From assembly GCF_010091925.1 (NCBI RefSeq), contig NZ_WVID01000024.1, forward strand, positions 33,117 to 80,176: DNA of 47,060 nt, written 5' to 3'. This stretch comes from Nostoc sp. B(2019). GTDB lineage: Bacteria > Cyanobacteriota > Cyanobacteriia > Cyanobacteriales > Nostocaceae. The position numbers and the translations under genes are program-made. The notes beneath the pieces are model-generated. The model had not been told where the DNA came from and ran no database searches. It saw only the letters and a program-made list of their open reading frames with translations. This document shows, in pieces, positions 18,387 through 27,160 of the stretch (positions within the stretch are counted from its first letter, which is position 1; each line of letters starts with the position of its first letter).

Positions 18387-18524
18387 AAGTTTATCTGAAT
18401 AGCCTTATCATTACCTAGAGCGTAGGCTGATTAATACTGTTGCGTCTTCGTAAAAATTACTTAAGCCTTAACTGTTGTTGTTAATTGTGAGTCAGACATC
18501 CTCTAAGGCTATATTAATTTGTCG

Positions 18525-18689
18525 TTACTTCCCGTGTTCCAGCTTATCTGCCAACACATGTAGCGCTAATGCTTGAACATTGCTTCTTCTCTTTCTTATC
18601 TACCCATAAGCCAGCACGCTGGGAAAACCAATCACTTCAGCCAGAAAGCGTCCATCGTCTTCTTGTTCAATCTCTATCGTGAAGTTCAT
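18525..18689 (-). pseudogene. HicB-family antitoxin remnant with internal stop
   Basis: One 55-codon frame on the minus strand, from ATG 18689 to TAA 18525, reads MNFTIEIEQEDDGRFLAEVI then GFPSVLAYG, a TAG at codon 30, and continues with NVQALALHVLADKLEHGK. The first half and the last 18 residues match the small HicB/DUF1902 fold, where the YG is normally followed by a TR-E-A-IA-like stretch; here that stretch is short and out of register, so there is an indel as well as the stop. No hicA toxin gene is visible on either side. Confidence 0.72.
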
Positions 18690-18742
18690 AACGTCTGAAG
18701 GTATTGTAGTAAAAGTGATTCCTGTATAAGACAAACATTTAT

Positions 18743-19942
18743 ATGACTTCTGTTGATTCTAGCAAGCATAAAAAAGCCAAAGCTTTAAAACCCACCAGCC
18801 GCCGACCTGCGAAAGAACTCTGTAGTGAGTGCGGACTATGCGATACATACTATATTCACTATGTCAAGGAAGCCTGCGCCTTCATTAATCAGCAGATAGG
18901 TGAACTTGAAGAACAAGCGCACAGGCGATCGCGCAATCTCGACAACCCCGATGAACTCTACTTCGGTGTTCACCAAGATATGATCGCGGCGCAAAAACAG
19001 CAGCCCATAGCAGGCGCACAATGGACTGGTATTGTTAGCACCATTGCCATTGAAATGCTCAATCGCGGCTTAGTTGAAGGTGTCGTCTGCGTGCAAAACA
19101 CCAAAGAAGACCGCTTTCAACCAATGCCCATCATTGCCCGCACCCCAGAAGAAATACTAGCAGCACGAGTAAATAAACCAACACTTTCGCCTAACCTTTC
19201 CGTATTAGAACAAGTCGAAAAATCGGGAATGAAGCGGCTATTAGTAATTGGTGTTGGTTGCCAAATCCAGGCACTACGAGCTGTAGAAAAACAACTTGGT
19301 CTAGAAAAGCTCTATGTTTTGGGTACACCGTGTGTAGATAATGTTAATCGTGCCGGACTGCAAAAATTCTTAGAAACAACTAGCCGATCGCCTGAGACAG
19401 TTGTGCATTACGAATTTATGCAAGACTTCCGGGTTCACTTCAAACATGAGGATGGCTCAACAGAAACCGTGCCCTTCTTCGGCTTGAAAACCAACCAACT
19501 CAAAGATGTTTTTGCGCCCTCCTGTATGAGTTGCTTTGATTACGTCAACTCCCTAGCAGATTTAGTCGTCGGCTATATGGGCGCACCCTTCGGTTGGCAA
19601 TGGATTGTAGTCAGAAATAACACAGGCAAAGAAATGCTGGATTTGGTACAAGACCAATTAAATACCCAACCAGTGATGTCTAAAGGTAATCGCAAAGAAG
19701 CTGTACAACAAAGTATTCCCGCTTACGATAAAGGTGTTACCCTCCCCATGTGGGCTGCAAAACTGATGGGTGTGGTAATTGAAAGAATTGGGCCCAAGGG
19801 TTTAGAATATGCCCGGTTTTCTATTGATTCTCACTTCACGCGTAATTACTTGTATGTGAAGCGGAATCACCCGGAGAAGTTAGAGGAGCATGTGCCGGAG
19901 TTTGCTAGGCGGATTGTTGGGCAATATAAGTTACCGGAGTAA
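18743..19942 (+). CDS. bciB: BciB-type 8-vinyl reductase (F420 hydrogenase beta-subunit family)
   Basis: A 399-residue iron-sulfur flavoprotein. The N-terminal CSECGLCDTYYIHYV motif (residues 27-33 for the cysteines) and later CxxxxC-type sites (CVDN, CMSC near 254-257) supply the iron-sulfur ligands; the middle GVGCQIQALRAVEKQLGL matches the FrhB family. Cyanobacterial members of this family reduce the 8-vinyl group of divinyl (proto)chlorophyllide using reduced ferredoxin, in chlorophyll a synthesis. The plant relative is 7-hydroxymethyl chlorophyll a reductase, so a different chlorophyll reduction is possible but less likely in an organism with chlorophyll a only. No Shine-Dalgarno is seen before ATG 18743. 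Confidence 0.82.
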   Translation: MTSVDSSKHKKAKALKPTSRRPAKELCSECGLCDTYYIHYVKEACAFINQQIGELEEQAHRRSRNLDNPDELYFGVHQDMIAAQKQQPIAGAQWTGIVSTIAIEMLNRGLVEGVVCVQNTKEDRFQPMPIIARTPEEILAARVNKPTLSPNLSVLEQVEKSGMKRLLVIGVGCQIQALRAVEKQLGLEKLYVLGTPCVDNVNRAGLQKFLETTSRSPETVVHYEFMQDFRVHFKHEDGSTETVPFFGLKTNQLKDVFAPSCMSCFDYVNSLADLVVGYMGAPFGWQWIVVRNNTGKEMLDLVQDQLNTQPVMSKGNRKEAVQQSIPAYDKGVTLPMWAAKLMGVVIERIGPKGLEYARFSIDSHFTRNYLYVKRNHPEKLEEHVPEFARRIVGQYKLPE

Positions 19943-19945
19943 TTT

Positions 19946-20418
19946 CTCACGCAAAGGCGCAAAGACGCAAAGTAAAGATGAATGAAAATGAGATAGCGAG
20001 GGAGGTTGTTGATGCTGCATACAAGATTCATACAAAGCTTGGGCCTGGATTACTGGAATCTTTATATCAAGTAGTCCTGGATTATGAGTTACGGAAGCGA
20101 GGATTGCGGGTAGAAAAGGAGCAACCCACACGTGTCGTTTACGAAAGTGTACATTTGGAGGTAGGTTTTCGCGCAGACCTCATAGTTGAAGACAAAGTTA
20201 TTATTGAACTCAAATCAGTGGAAACTGTTCATCCAGTACACAAGAAGCAACTATTAACTTACCTTCGCCTTAGTGACAAGCGCCTTGGCTTACTGATTAA
20301 CTTCGGAGCCTTCCTGATTAAAGATGGTATCTCGCGTATTGTAAATGGGTTATAAACATCGCACGCAAAGACACTAAGAATTCCTTTGCGCCTTTGCGCC
20401 TTTGCGCCTTTGCGTGAG
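19946..20418. mobile_element. Inverted-repeat cassette carrying a GxxExxY gene
   Basis: Left end CTCACGCAAAGGCGCAAAG (19946-19964, continuing with GACGCAAAG) is matched in inverted orientation by the right end CTTTGCGCCTTTGCGTGAG (20400-20418), which is extended inward by two more CCTTTGCG units from 20383. The 473-bp unit fits exactly between the bciB stop and the end of the next gene and contains only the GxxExxY ORF. A third copy in left orientation (CACGCAAAGACAC at 20362) makes a local hairpin. No target duplication is obvious. Confidence 0.65.
19978..20355 (+). CDS. GxxExxY protein (nuclease-like fold)
   Basis: A 125-residue protein with the defining motif GLLESLY at about 24-30 in KLGPGLLESLY. 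It has FRADLIVEDKVIIELKSV (about 61-78), an acidic-plus-ExK pattern that resembles the PD-(D/E)xK nuclease core, and a C-terminal LLINFGAFLIKDGI. The family is widespread in bacteria and has no proven function. The gene lies inside inverted GCGCAAAG repeats, suggesting it moves or is copied with them. Confidence 0.88.
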   Translation: MNENEIAREVVDAAYKIHTKLGPGLLESLYQVVLDYELRKRGLRVEKEQPTRVVYESVHLEVGFRADLIVEDKVIIELKSVETVHPVHKKQLLTYLRLSDKRLGLLINFGAFLIKDGISRIVNGL

Positions 20419-20424
20419 CCTTTC

Positions 20425-21654
20425 CTATGCCTTCCCTACTACTTCGATCGCAGCCTCCAAAGCGATCGCCACATGAGTCCAATGAGTCCCCCCTTGGCAA
20501 TAAACCACATACGGCTCACGCAAGGGCCCATCTGCCGAAAATTCCAAGGTACTCCCCTCAATAAAAGTCCCTCCAGCCATGACTACCTGACTCTCGTACC
20601 CCGGCATTTCATCTGGAACCGGATCAAGGTAGGAACCAACGGGAGAATGCTGTTGAATGACTTTACAGAAAGCAATTAATTTTTCGGCAGAACCAAGTTT
20701 AATTGCCTGAATCACATCCCCACGAGGAGCAAAAGGTGCGGGATTCACTGCATAACCAAGTTTGTCAAATATATAACCAGTAAGATAAGTCCCCTTCATT
20801 GCCTCTCCTACCATTTGCGGAGCCAAAAATAAACCTTGGAAGAGAAGACGATTTTGGTCAAAAGTAGCACCACCATAACTACCAATACCGGGAGCAGTAA
20901 GGCGACAAGCGGCTGCTTCCACTAAGTCAGCCCGACCAGCGACATAACCGCCAGCATTCACAATAGTCCCACCAGGATTTTTAATTAAAGACCCTGCCAT
21001 TAAATCAGCACCTACAGCCGTGGGTTCTCGTGTTTCGATAAATTCGCCGTAGCAGTTATCTACAAAGCAAACGGTGTTGGGGTTTTGCTGTTTAACTAAG
21101 TGAACGATTTTTTCAATATCGGCAATTGATAAACTAGGACGCCAAGAATAGCCACAAGAACGCTGAATTGACACTAAACGCGTATTTTCAGCCACGCTAG
21201 TGCTTAAAGCTTGCCAATTTATTGTTCCGTCCAGGGTTAGCTCTAATTGGCGGTAATTTATGCCAAACTCGATAAGGGAGCCTTGACCATGACCCCGTAA
21301 ACCAATGACTTCTTCGAGCGTATCGTAGGGAGAACCGACCACTGCTAACATTTCATCTCCAGGACGGAGTACACCAAACAATGCACAAGCGATCGCATGA
21401 GTTCCCGAAACGAACTGTACCCGCACTGCTGCTGCTTGAGCACCCATCACTTCAGCAAAAACTTTATCTAAAGTTTCTCGTCCTAGATCATCATGTCCGT
21501 AACCAGATACACCAGCAAAATGGTGTGTACCTACACGGTGATTACGAAATGCATCCAGAACTCGTTTAATATTATGCTTGACCTGAGTGTCAATTACAGA
21601 AAAAATTTCTAACAGTGCCAGCTCTGCTTGTCGCACCTGTTCCAAACTGTTCAT
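20425..21654 (-). CDS. Methionine gamma-lyase family PLP enzyme (aluminium-resistance type)
   Basis: A 409-residue fold-type I PLP enzyme. FAGVSGYGHDDLGRETLD, FVSGTHAIACALFGVLRPGD and the probable Schiff-base lysine in GSLIKNPGGTIV (about residue 228) match the family annotated as methionine gamma-lyase or aluminium resistance protein. The physiological reaction is not settled; C-S lyase activity on a sulfur amino acid is the usual guess. Its 3' end abuts the GxxExxY cassette only six bases away, and its start is divergent from desC. Confidence 0.85.
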   Translation of the reverse strand: MNSLEQVRQAELALLEIFSVIDTQVKHNIKRVLDAFRNHRVGTHHFAGVSGYGHDDLGRETLDKVFAEVMGAQAAAVRVQFVSGTHAIACALFGVLRPGDEMLAVVGSPYDTLEEVIGLRGHGQGSLIEFGINYRQLELTLDGTINWQALSTSVAENTRLVSIQRSCGYSWRPSLSIADIEKIVHLVKQQNPNTVCFVDNCYGEFIETREPTAVGADLMAGSLIKNPGGTIVNAGGYVAGRADLVEAAACRLTAPGIGSYGGATFDQNRLLFQGLFLAPQMVGEAMKGTYLTGYIFDKLGYAVNPAPFAPRGDVIQAIKLGSAEKLIAFCKVIQQHSPVGSYLDPVPDEMPGYESQVVMAGGTFIEGSTLEFSADGPLREPYVVYCQGGTHWTHVAIALEAAIEVVGKA

Positions 21655-21741
21655 TAATTTCCTCGTTCACAAAAAATTATAGATATGCGGATTTTCTGAT
21701 CCCGCTTTCCTAGGTTGAACAACTCCAATTCAGGTTTCTGC

Positions 21742-22560
21742 ATGACAATTGCTACCTCAACTAAACCTCAAATTAACTGGGTTAATACCCTGTTTTTCAT
21801 TGGACTGCACATCGGCGCTTTGTTTGCCTTTGTTCCTGGTAACTTTAGCTGGACAGCAGTTGGCGTGGGTTTCTTGCTGTACTGGGTCACTGGTGGTTTA
21901 GGCGTTACTCTGGGATTTCACCGCCTTGTTACTCACCGCAGTTTTCAAACTCCTAAGTGGCTAGAGTATCTCCTGGTTTTCTTCGGAACACTCTCCTGTC
22001 AAGGAGGCCCAATTGAGTGGGTAGGGACACATCGCATCCATCATTTACACTCGGATACTGACCCTGATCCCCATGATTCTAATAAAGGCTTCTGGTGGAG
22101 CCACATGGGTTGGCTGATTCATTATTGTCCCGCTCACGCTGATGTTCCTCGTTTCACCAAAGACATTGCCGAAGACTCAGTTTATCAGTTTTTAGAAAAA
22201 TATTTCATTTTGATCCAGGTTGCTCTGGGTGTATTGCTGTTGCTTCTGGGTGGCTGGCCGTTCGTTATTTGGGGGATTTTTGTACGGATTGTCTGGGTTT
22301 ACCACTGCACTTGGTTGGTAAACAGCGCCACTCATAAATTTGGCTATCGCAGCTATGATTCTGGTGATAAATCGACTAACTGCTGGTGGGTAGCCGTACT
22401 AGTTTTCGGCGAAGGCTGGCATAATAACCACCATGCTTTTCAATACTCAGCTCGTCACGGGCTGGAATGGTGGGAAATCGATTTAACTTGGATGACAGTG
22501 CAATTACTGCAAGTACTTGGTCTAGCTACTAATGTGAAACTCGCAGACAAAAGGCAATAA
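21742..22560 (+). CDS. desC: Delta-9 acyl-lipid desaturase
   Basis: Introduces the first double bond into membrane-lipid acyl chains. A 272-residue membrane di-iron enzyme with the three histidine boxes of the stearoyl-desaturase family: HRLVTH (about 55-60), HRIHH (about 92-96) and HNNHH (about 224-228). ATG 21742 (MTIATSTKPQ) is preferred to a TTG at 21715, which lacks a ribosome site. First gene of the desC-desA-desB cluster, all in one direction with separate spacers of about 220 and 180 bp that each hold a hairpin, so each gene may have its own promoter. Confidence 0.92.
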   Translation: MTIATSTKPQINWVNTLFFIGLHIGALFAFVPGNFSWTAVGVGFLLYWVTGGLGVTLGFHRLVTHRSFQTPKWLEYLLVFFGTLSCQGGPIEWVGTHRIHHLHSDTDPDPHDSNKGFWWSHMGWLIHYCPAHADVPRFTKDIAEDSVYQFLEKYFILIQVALGVLLLLLGGWPFVIWGIFVRIVWVYHCTWLVNSATHKFGYRSYDSGDKSTNCWWVAVLVFGEGWHNNHHAFQYSARHGLEWWEIDLTWMTVQLLQVLGLATNVKLADKRQ

Positions 22561-22564
22561 GTCA

Positions 22565-22605
22565 TTAGTCATTAGTCCTTAGTAAATGACTAAGGACTAA
22601 CGACG
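22565..22605. terminator. TTAGTCA-type heptamer hairpin after desC
   Basis: TTAGTCCTTAGT (22572-22583) and ACTAAGGACTAA (22589-22600) make a perfect 12-bp stem with a 5-nt loop, starting about ten bases past the desC stop. It is built from heptamer repeats, and may act as a terminator. Confidence 0.6.
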
Positions 22606-22693
22606 AAGGGCTTTCTATGTATCAATATCCATTCGCCAATTCAAATTGACTTCAAAAAGCTACTTAAAAGTGCGCTTGGATACGTTAGATTGT

Positions 22694-22699
22694 TATAAT
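22694..22699 (+). promoter_or_regulatory. Possible -10 box for desA
   Basis: A perfect TATAAT, 85 bases before the desA start and beyond the hairpin that follows desC. No convincing -35 box lies 16-18 bases upstream, so this is tentative. Confidence 0.35.
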
Positions 22700-22783
22700 T
22701 CAAAGCGCTAATGTTAAGAAACTTTGCGGCAAGCCACTTTATTTAGTGACTTGGTGGAGGAGTTTGTTGTTTTTCAGGTGTTC

Positions 22784-23836
22784 ATGACTACATCAATAAT
22801 TAACAACCAAAAACTAAGTGATGACCTTGGCAATTCTGATCTGAGGCTCAAAGATATTGTCAAAACTTTGCCACGAGAATGTTTTCAGCAAAACCGTCGT
22901 AAAGCTTGGACACAAGCGCTAATCAGTGTTTTTACGGTTGGCTTGGGTTGCTATATTCTGACAATCACACCTTGGTTTCTATTGCCCCTAGCTTGGATCT
23001 TTACGGGCACTGCTTTAACAGGTTTTTTTGTAGTTGGTCATGATTGTGGTCATCGCTCATTTGCCAAACGTCGTTGGGTAAATGATTTAGTGGGGCACTT
23101 GTTCATGATGCCGTTAATTTACCCCTTTCATAGTTGGCGCATTAAGCATAATTATCACCATGCTCATACCAATAAGCTGGATGAGGACAACGCCTGGCAT
23201 CCCATTAGACCAGAAGTTTTTGAAGGTTGGGATAAAACTCGACAATCTGCTTTTGAGTTGTTTATGCGTAAACGCCTCTGGTGGGTAGGTTCCATTGGAC
23301 ATTGGGCAGTTGTGCATTTTGATTGGCGGAATTTCAAGACTAAAGACCAATCAAGTATTAAGCTTTCTGTAGCTGTAGTAGTTCTGTTTGCTGCGATCGC
23401 TTTCCCTATTCTAATTGCCACAACAGGTATCGGGGGATTTGTCAAGTTTTGGCTGATGCCCTGGCTGGTCTACCATTTTTGGATGAGTACTTTTACTATT
23501 GTTCACCATACATCTGAAGATGTTCCTTTTGTGGCAGCGAACAAGTGGAGTGAGGGCATAGCACAGCTATTTGGCACAATTCATTGTGATTACCCCCGTT
23601 GGGTAGAATTTCTTTGCCACGATATCAATGTCCATGTCCCCCATCACATTTCTACTGCTATTCCTTCTTATAATTTGCGGCTAGCTTACAGCAGCATCAA
23701 AGAAAATTGGAAGCCTTATTTACATAATGAATGTCAGTTTTCTTGGTCTTTAATGAAGCAGATTACAGACCAGTGTCAACTGTATACTACTGATGTTGGC
23801 TATAAGACTTTCAACGAATATTACTCAAAGCGATAA
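22784..23836 (+). CDS. desA: Delta-12 acyl-lipid desaturase
   Basis: Adds the second double bond (oleoyl to linoleoyl) in glycerolipids. From ATG 22784 the protein is 350 residues. Histidine boxes HDCGH, HNYHH (with HAHT following) and HVPHH are complete, and [21 protein letters not shown] is the typical N-terminus. The TTG/ATG further upstream at 22724 would add 20 residues unlike the family. Membrane helices flank the boxes. It depends on the product of desC and supplies the substrate of desB. Confidence 0.92.
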   Translation: MTTSIINNQKLSDDLGNSDLRLKDIVKTLPRECFQQNRRKAWTQALISVFTVGLGCYILTITPWFLLPLAWIFTGTALTGFFVVGHDCGHRSFAKRRWVNDLVGHLFMMPLIYPFHSWRIKHNYHHAHTNKLDEDNAWHPIRPEVFEGWDKTRQSAFELFMRKRLWWVGSIGHWAVVHFDWRNFKTKDQSSIKLSVAVVVLFAAIAFPILIATTGIGGFVKFWLMPWLVYHFWMSTFTIVHHTSEDVPFVAANKWSEGIAQLFGTIHCDYPRWVEFLCHDINVHVPHHISTAIPSYNLRLAYSSIKENWKPYLHNECQFSWSLMKQITDQCQLYTTDVGYKTFNEYYSKR

Positions 23837-23868
23837 ACAGCGTTTCCAGCAGTTTTGCTATGAGCATC

Positions 23869-23892
23869 ATGCTCCTAAATTTAAAGGAGCAT
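23869..23892 (+). terminator. Hairpin after desA
   Basis: ATGCTCCT (23869-23876) and AGGAGCAT (23885-23892) form an 8-bp stem around an A/T loop and are followed by TTATTGT, 33 bases past the desA stop. Confidence 0.5.
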
Positions 23893-24018
23893 TTATTGTG
23901 CTGAAAGTTAAATATATTCTGGCAATTCTTTACTTAAAATTGTTTAGTCAATTGCCAGATATTACTCTTGTGTGTTAACAAGAACTAGTATCATAAGCAT
24001 CGCAGAGGTGAGATTATC

Positions 24019-25143
24019 TTGCCTCAAACTAAGGTTCCGATTTTTATCCAATCAAAGAATCCAGTGCAATCAAATATCATCAATTTCAACAATCCTCAGA
24101 ACTGTGAACTGTCTGAGGATACAACAAAGCTACCTTTTACTCTTCAGGATTTAAAAGCTGCAATTCCCGCTGAATGCTTTCAGCCTAATGTAATCAAATC
24201 ACTGTTTTATTTCTTTCGTGACATCCTGATTATTGGTCTGCTTTATGCGGTAGCTAATTACCTGGATTCTTGGGCTTTCTTTCCGATTTTCTGGTTAATG
24301 CAAGGAACGATGTTTTGGGCTTTGTTTGTAGTTGGACATGACTGCGGACACCAATCTTTTTCTAAGCATAAATGGCTTAATGATTTGATTGGGCATCTTT
24401 CTCACACACCGATATTAGTTCCTTATCATGGTTGGCGTATTAGTCACAGAACTCACCACAAAAATACTGGCAATATTGATAATGATGAAAGCTGGTATCC
24501 TGTGACGGAATCGCAATATAAGGAGATGCCCTTACTACAAAAGATAGGCCGATACTATGTTTTCTTATTGGCTTATCCAGTGTATTTATTTAAGCGTTCT
24601 CCTAATAAGGAAGGCTCCCACTTTTCCCCTAGCAGCTCGCTTTTTAAGCCATCAGAAAAATGGGATGTCATTACCAGCACCGTACTCTGTACTTGTATGG
24701 TAGGTTTGCTGCTATTCCTCACCTATCAATGGGGTTGGATGTGGTTGCTGAAATACTACGCTGCACCCTACATTGTGTTTATTATCTGGCTAGATTTGGT
24801 GACATTTTTGCACCACACTGAGCAAGATATTCCTTGGTATCGTGGAGAAGATTGGACTTTCCTGAAAGGTGCAATTTCTAGTATTGACCGTAATTACGGT
24901 TTTATCAATCACATCCATCACGATATTGGTACTCATGTAGCTCACCACATATTCTTGAACATCCCTCACTACAATTTGCTAAAGGCGACTGAAGCGATTA
25001 AACCAGTAATGGGTGAATACTTCCGCAAATCTGAGGAACCAGTTTGGAAGTCGTTGTGGCGTTCAGGTGTCAGTTGTCACTTTGTACCGGATACTGGTAG
25101 CAAGGTTTTTTACACATCTAAAAAGAACTTAGCTAAAGGCTAA
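24019..25143 (+). CDS. desB: Omega-3 (delta-15) acyl-lipid desaturase
   Basis: Adds the third double bond (linoleoyl to alpha-linolenoyl), important for membrane fluidity in the cold. 374 residues; boxes HDCGH, HRTHH and HVAHH are intact, and PYHGWRISHRTHH, NTGNIDNDESWYPV and the FTLQDLKAAIPAECF N-terminal motif mark the DesB rather than DesA type. The frame has no ATG before the first histidine box; TTG 24019 is the start, with a strong GAGGTGAG at 24004-24011 seven bases upstream. Expected to be cold-induced like its relatives, though no element for this can be shown here. Confidence 0.92.
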   Translation: MPQTKVPIFIQSKNPVQSNIINFNNPQNCELSEDTTKLPFTLQDLKAAIPAECFQPNVIKSLFYFFRDILIIGLLYAVANYLDSWAFFPIFWLMQGTMFWALFVVGHDCGHQSFSKHKWLNDLIGHLSHTPILVPYHGWRISHRTHHKNTGNIDNDESWYPVTESQYKEMPLLQKIGRYYVFLLAYPVYLFKRSPNKEGSHFSPSSSLFKPSEKWDVITSTVLCTCMVGLLLFLTYQWGWMWLLKYYAAPYIVFIIWLDLVTFLHHTEQDIPWYRGEDWTFLKGAISSIDRNYGFINHIHHDIGTHVAHHIFLNIPHYNLLKATEAIKPVMGEYFRKSEEPVWKSLWRSGVSCHFVPDTGSKVFYTSKKNLAKG

Positions 25144-25160
25144 TTGGCGTAGTTAGTGAA

Positions 25161-25190
25161 TGTAGAGAGGCTATACTTTGCTTCTCTACA
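25161..25190 (+). terminator. Hairpin after desB
   Basis: TGTAGAGA (25161-25168) and TCTCTACA (25183-25190) are perfect complements with a 14-nt loop, 17 bases after the desB stop. Confidence 0.45.
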
Positions 25191-25274
25191 ACCTGAAATT
25201 TAGTTAATAATTTATAAGCTAGTATTTAGAAATAACTTCTAAGTAGAAGGGCTTAATTAAATCAAAGCTCGTAG

Positions 25275-25345
25275 TAAGGGCTTTAGCCCTTAAGAACCTT
25301 ATATAGAGCGATAAATCGCTCTCTGCGAGACGTTACGCGAACACT
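25275..25345. repeat. Two palindromic dispersed repeats
   Basis: TAAGGGCTTTAGCCCTTA (25275-25292) and AGAGCGATAAATCGCTCT (25305-25322) are adjacent palindromes, followed by CTGCGAGACGTTACGCGAAC, a phrase common in cyanobacterial intergenic repeats. Nothing else is seen in the spacer between desB and the GNAT gene. Confidence 0.65.
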
Positions 25346-25406
25346 ACGAACGGGTGTACCTTATGTACTTGCAAAACGCTGTAAATTAGCAAGGAATTTT
25401 CTTAAA

Positions 25407-25874
25407 CTATACAAGGTTTTTTTCTAAGAAAAGACTCAATGGATCTGGTTTGTATTCTCCAAATGGAGGTACTCTATAAAATCCAATCTTTTCATACAAT
25501 CCAATGGCTTCGGGTTGATAAATACCTGTTTCTATACGCACTGTGTAAATATTCGCGTGCTTTGCTGATAGTTCTATCTGATTCAGGATTTTTTTGCCAA
25601 TTCCTTTGCCACGAAAGGCTGGTTTAATATACATTCGCTTCACTTCAGCGTAACCCTGTGGAAACAACTTTACACCACCACAGCCAACTGGCTCATTGTC
25701 TAGTCTGGCAAGGAAAACAGTCACGGATTTATGAAGTAGAGCAGGAATATCAAGACCATGTCTACTCTCAGGAGGGTAAAGAGTCGCCAAATAATTGTCA
25801 AGCTCCTTAATTAATTCCTGTATAGCAGAACATGTTGGCTTCTCAGGGGTAATTACTAGTTTTGGCATGATCAT
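25407..25874 (-). CDS. GNAT family N-acetyltransferase
   Basis: A 155-residue acetyl-CoA-dependent acyltransferase. Motif A is clear: VKRMYIKPAFRGKGIGKKIL (the R-G-K-G-I-G acetyl-CoA loop), followed by an ETGIYQPEAIGLYEKIGF motif B. The substrate is unknown. GGAG lies eight bases before ATG 25874; ATG 25868 is a second possible start. It follows the ProA-like gene by 16 bp on the same strand, so the two are probably co-transcribed. Confidence 0.88.
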   Translation of the reverse strand: MIMPKLVITPEKPTCSAIQELIKELDNYLATLYPPESRHGLDIPALLHKSVTVFLARLDNEPVGCGGVKLFPQGYAEVKRMYIKPAFRGKGIGKKILNQIELSAKHANIYTVRIETGIYQPEAIGLYEKIGFYRVPPFGEYKPDPLSLFLEKNLV

Positions 25875-25890
25875 TGATCATTCTCCACTG

Positions 25891-27156
25891 CTAAAATCGC
25901 CCATTTCCTTGAACAATGTGCTTAACAGTAGTCAAAGTTTCTAGGCTAATAAATCCCCGGCGATGACCTTTTTGGTTTGACATTCCTAGAAATACTGAAT
26001 CTCCTCGTGAAGGGTTACGAGAAAAACGCGGGGAAGCATTGATGTAGGTAGAGGCGCTGTTAACTCCTAAAGCAAACTGCCGACTTTCCTGATATGATTC
26101 AGTCATAATGCAGTCTGCATGACCGCTGCTATATTCATTAATCCAGGCGATCGCACCCTCTAAACTATCCACTAGTTTAAAAGCTACTGTTCTAGTTAAA
26201 TAAGCATTTCCCCACTCATTTTCTTTTGCTAGATGCAACTGCGGAAAAGCTTCTACTAATTCTGCATCCCCTTTAATTTCAAAGCCTTTTTCCTTCAAGC
26301 TGTTCCACAAAACTGCCAAAGAAGATGGCAAGGCTTGGCGATGAATTAGTACCTTTTCAATAGCATTCACTGGGTCTGGTTCACTCTGATGGCTATCCAT
26401 AATCATCCAGCGCACCATTTCTAAGCTGCTATTAAGCGACCAGTAGAGGTAACAATTACCCATTGCGGACTTTAAAACTGGGCAAGTTGATTGTCGCATT
26501 ACTTGCTGAACCAAGCTAGAACGTCCGTAGGGAATCACTAAATTCACGTACTGGTCTTGAGTAACTAAATCCCGAACAGAAGCACCATGTTCTGCTGTGA
26601 TTAGTTCTACACAGCCTGATGGTAGACCAACTTCGGCGATCGCGTTTTGCAATACATCAGCGATCGCAGCGTTAGAATGGCTAGCTTCTGTGCTACCTTT
26701 AAGGATTAGAGTATTGCCAGTTTTGATACAAAAACCTGCTGCGATCGCTCCTAAATCGGGAAACGCCTCATAAATAAATGCAATTACTCCCAAAGGCATT
26801 AACTGCGAGTAACTCTGGGAGTCTTCTAGTTGATAGTCAGCGTTCCTGACCCTCCGTAGTGGATCAGATAATTCCCCTAATCGTTGTAGAATGTCTACGG
26901 TCGTCTCTAGCCTTGTAGGAGTCAGCTTCAGCCAATCTAATATCAAGTCTGGTACTGCCATTTCCCGACTGGCTTCTAGATCCAAAGTGTTGGCTTCTAG
27001 AATGTCGTCAAATGAACGTTCTAGAGCTTGTGCCATCGCCAACACAGCGCGACTCCGGTCTGCTCCCTTTGTCAGTCCCAACTTTAAGGAAGCTTGATAC
27101 GCGCGTTGAGCACTAGTAATAGGTTCAGGGTAATCATCCAAAACTTCAACAGTCAT
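25891..27156 (-). CDS. ProA-like glutamate-5-semialdehyde dehydrogenase lacking the catalytic Cys
   Basis: 421 residues with full-length similarity to gamma-glutamyl phosphate reductase, the second proline-synthesis enzyme: GVIAFIYEAFPDLGAIAAGF and KTGNTLILKGSTEASHSN (cofactor domain) and VLIHRQALPSS. At the active site normal ProA has a Cys-Asn pair followed by ala/thr-x-Glu; here the sequence is EPDPVNAIEKVLIH, with Val263 in place of the nucleophilic Cys. The C-terminal motif (normally LGAEIGIST) is also changed to VFLGMSNQKGHRRG. It is probably a divergent paralogue with another or no dehydrogenase activity; a true proA would be expected elsewhere. It is four bases from the upstream gene, hence the middle of a three-gene operon. 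Confidence 0.82.
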   Translation of the reverse strand: MTVEVLDDYPEPITSAQRAYQASLKLGLTKGADRSRAVLAMAQALERSFDDILEANTLDLEASREMAVPDLILDWLKLTPTRLETTVDILQRLGELSDPLRRVRNADYQLEDSQSYSQLMPLGVIAFIYEAFPDLGAIAAGFCIKTGNTLILKGSTEASHSNAAIADVLQNAIAEVGLPSGCVELITAEHGASVRDLVTQDQYVNLVIPYGRSSLVQQVMRQSTCPVLKSAMGNCYLYWSLNSSLEMVRWMIMDSHQSEPDPVNAIEKVLIHRQALPSSLAVLWNSLKEKGFEIKGDAELVEAFPQLHLAKENEWGNAYLTRTVAFKLVDSLEGAIAWINEYSSGHADCIMTESYQESRQFALGVNSASTYINASPRFSRNPSRGDSVFLGMSNQKGHRRGFISLETLTTVKHIVQGNGRF

Positions 27157-27160
27157 TGAG

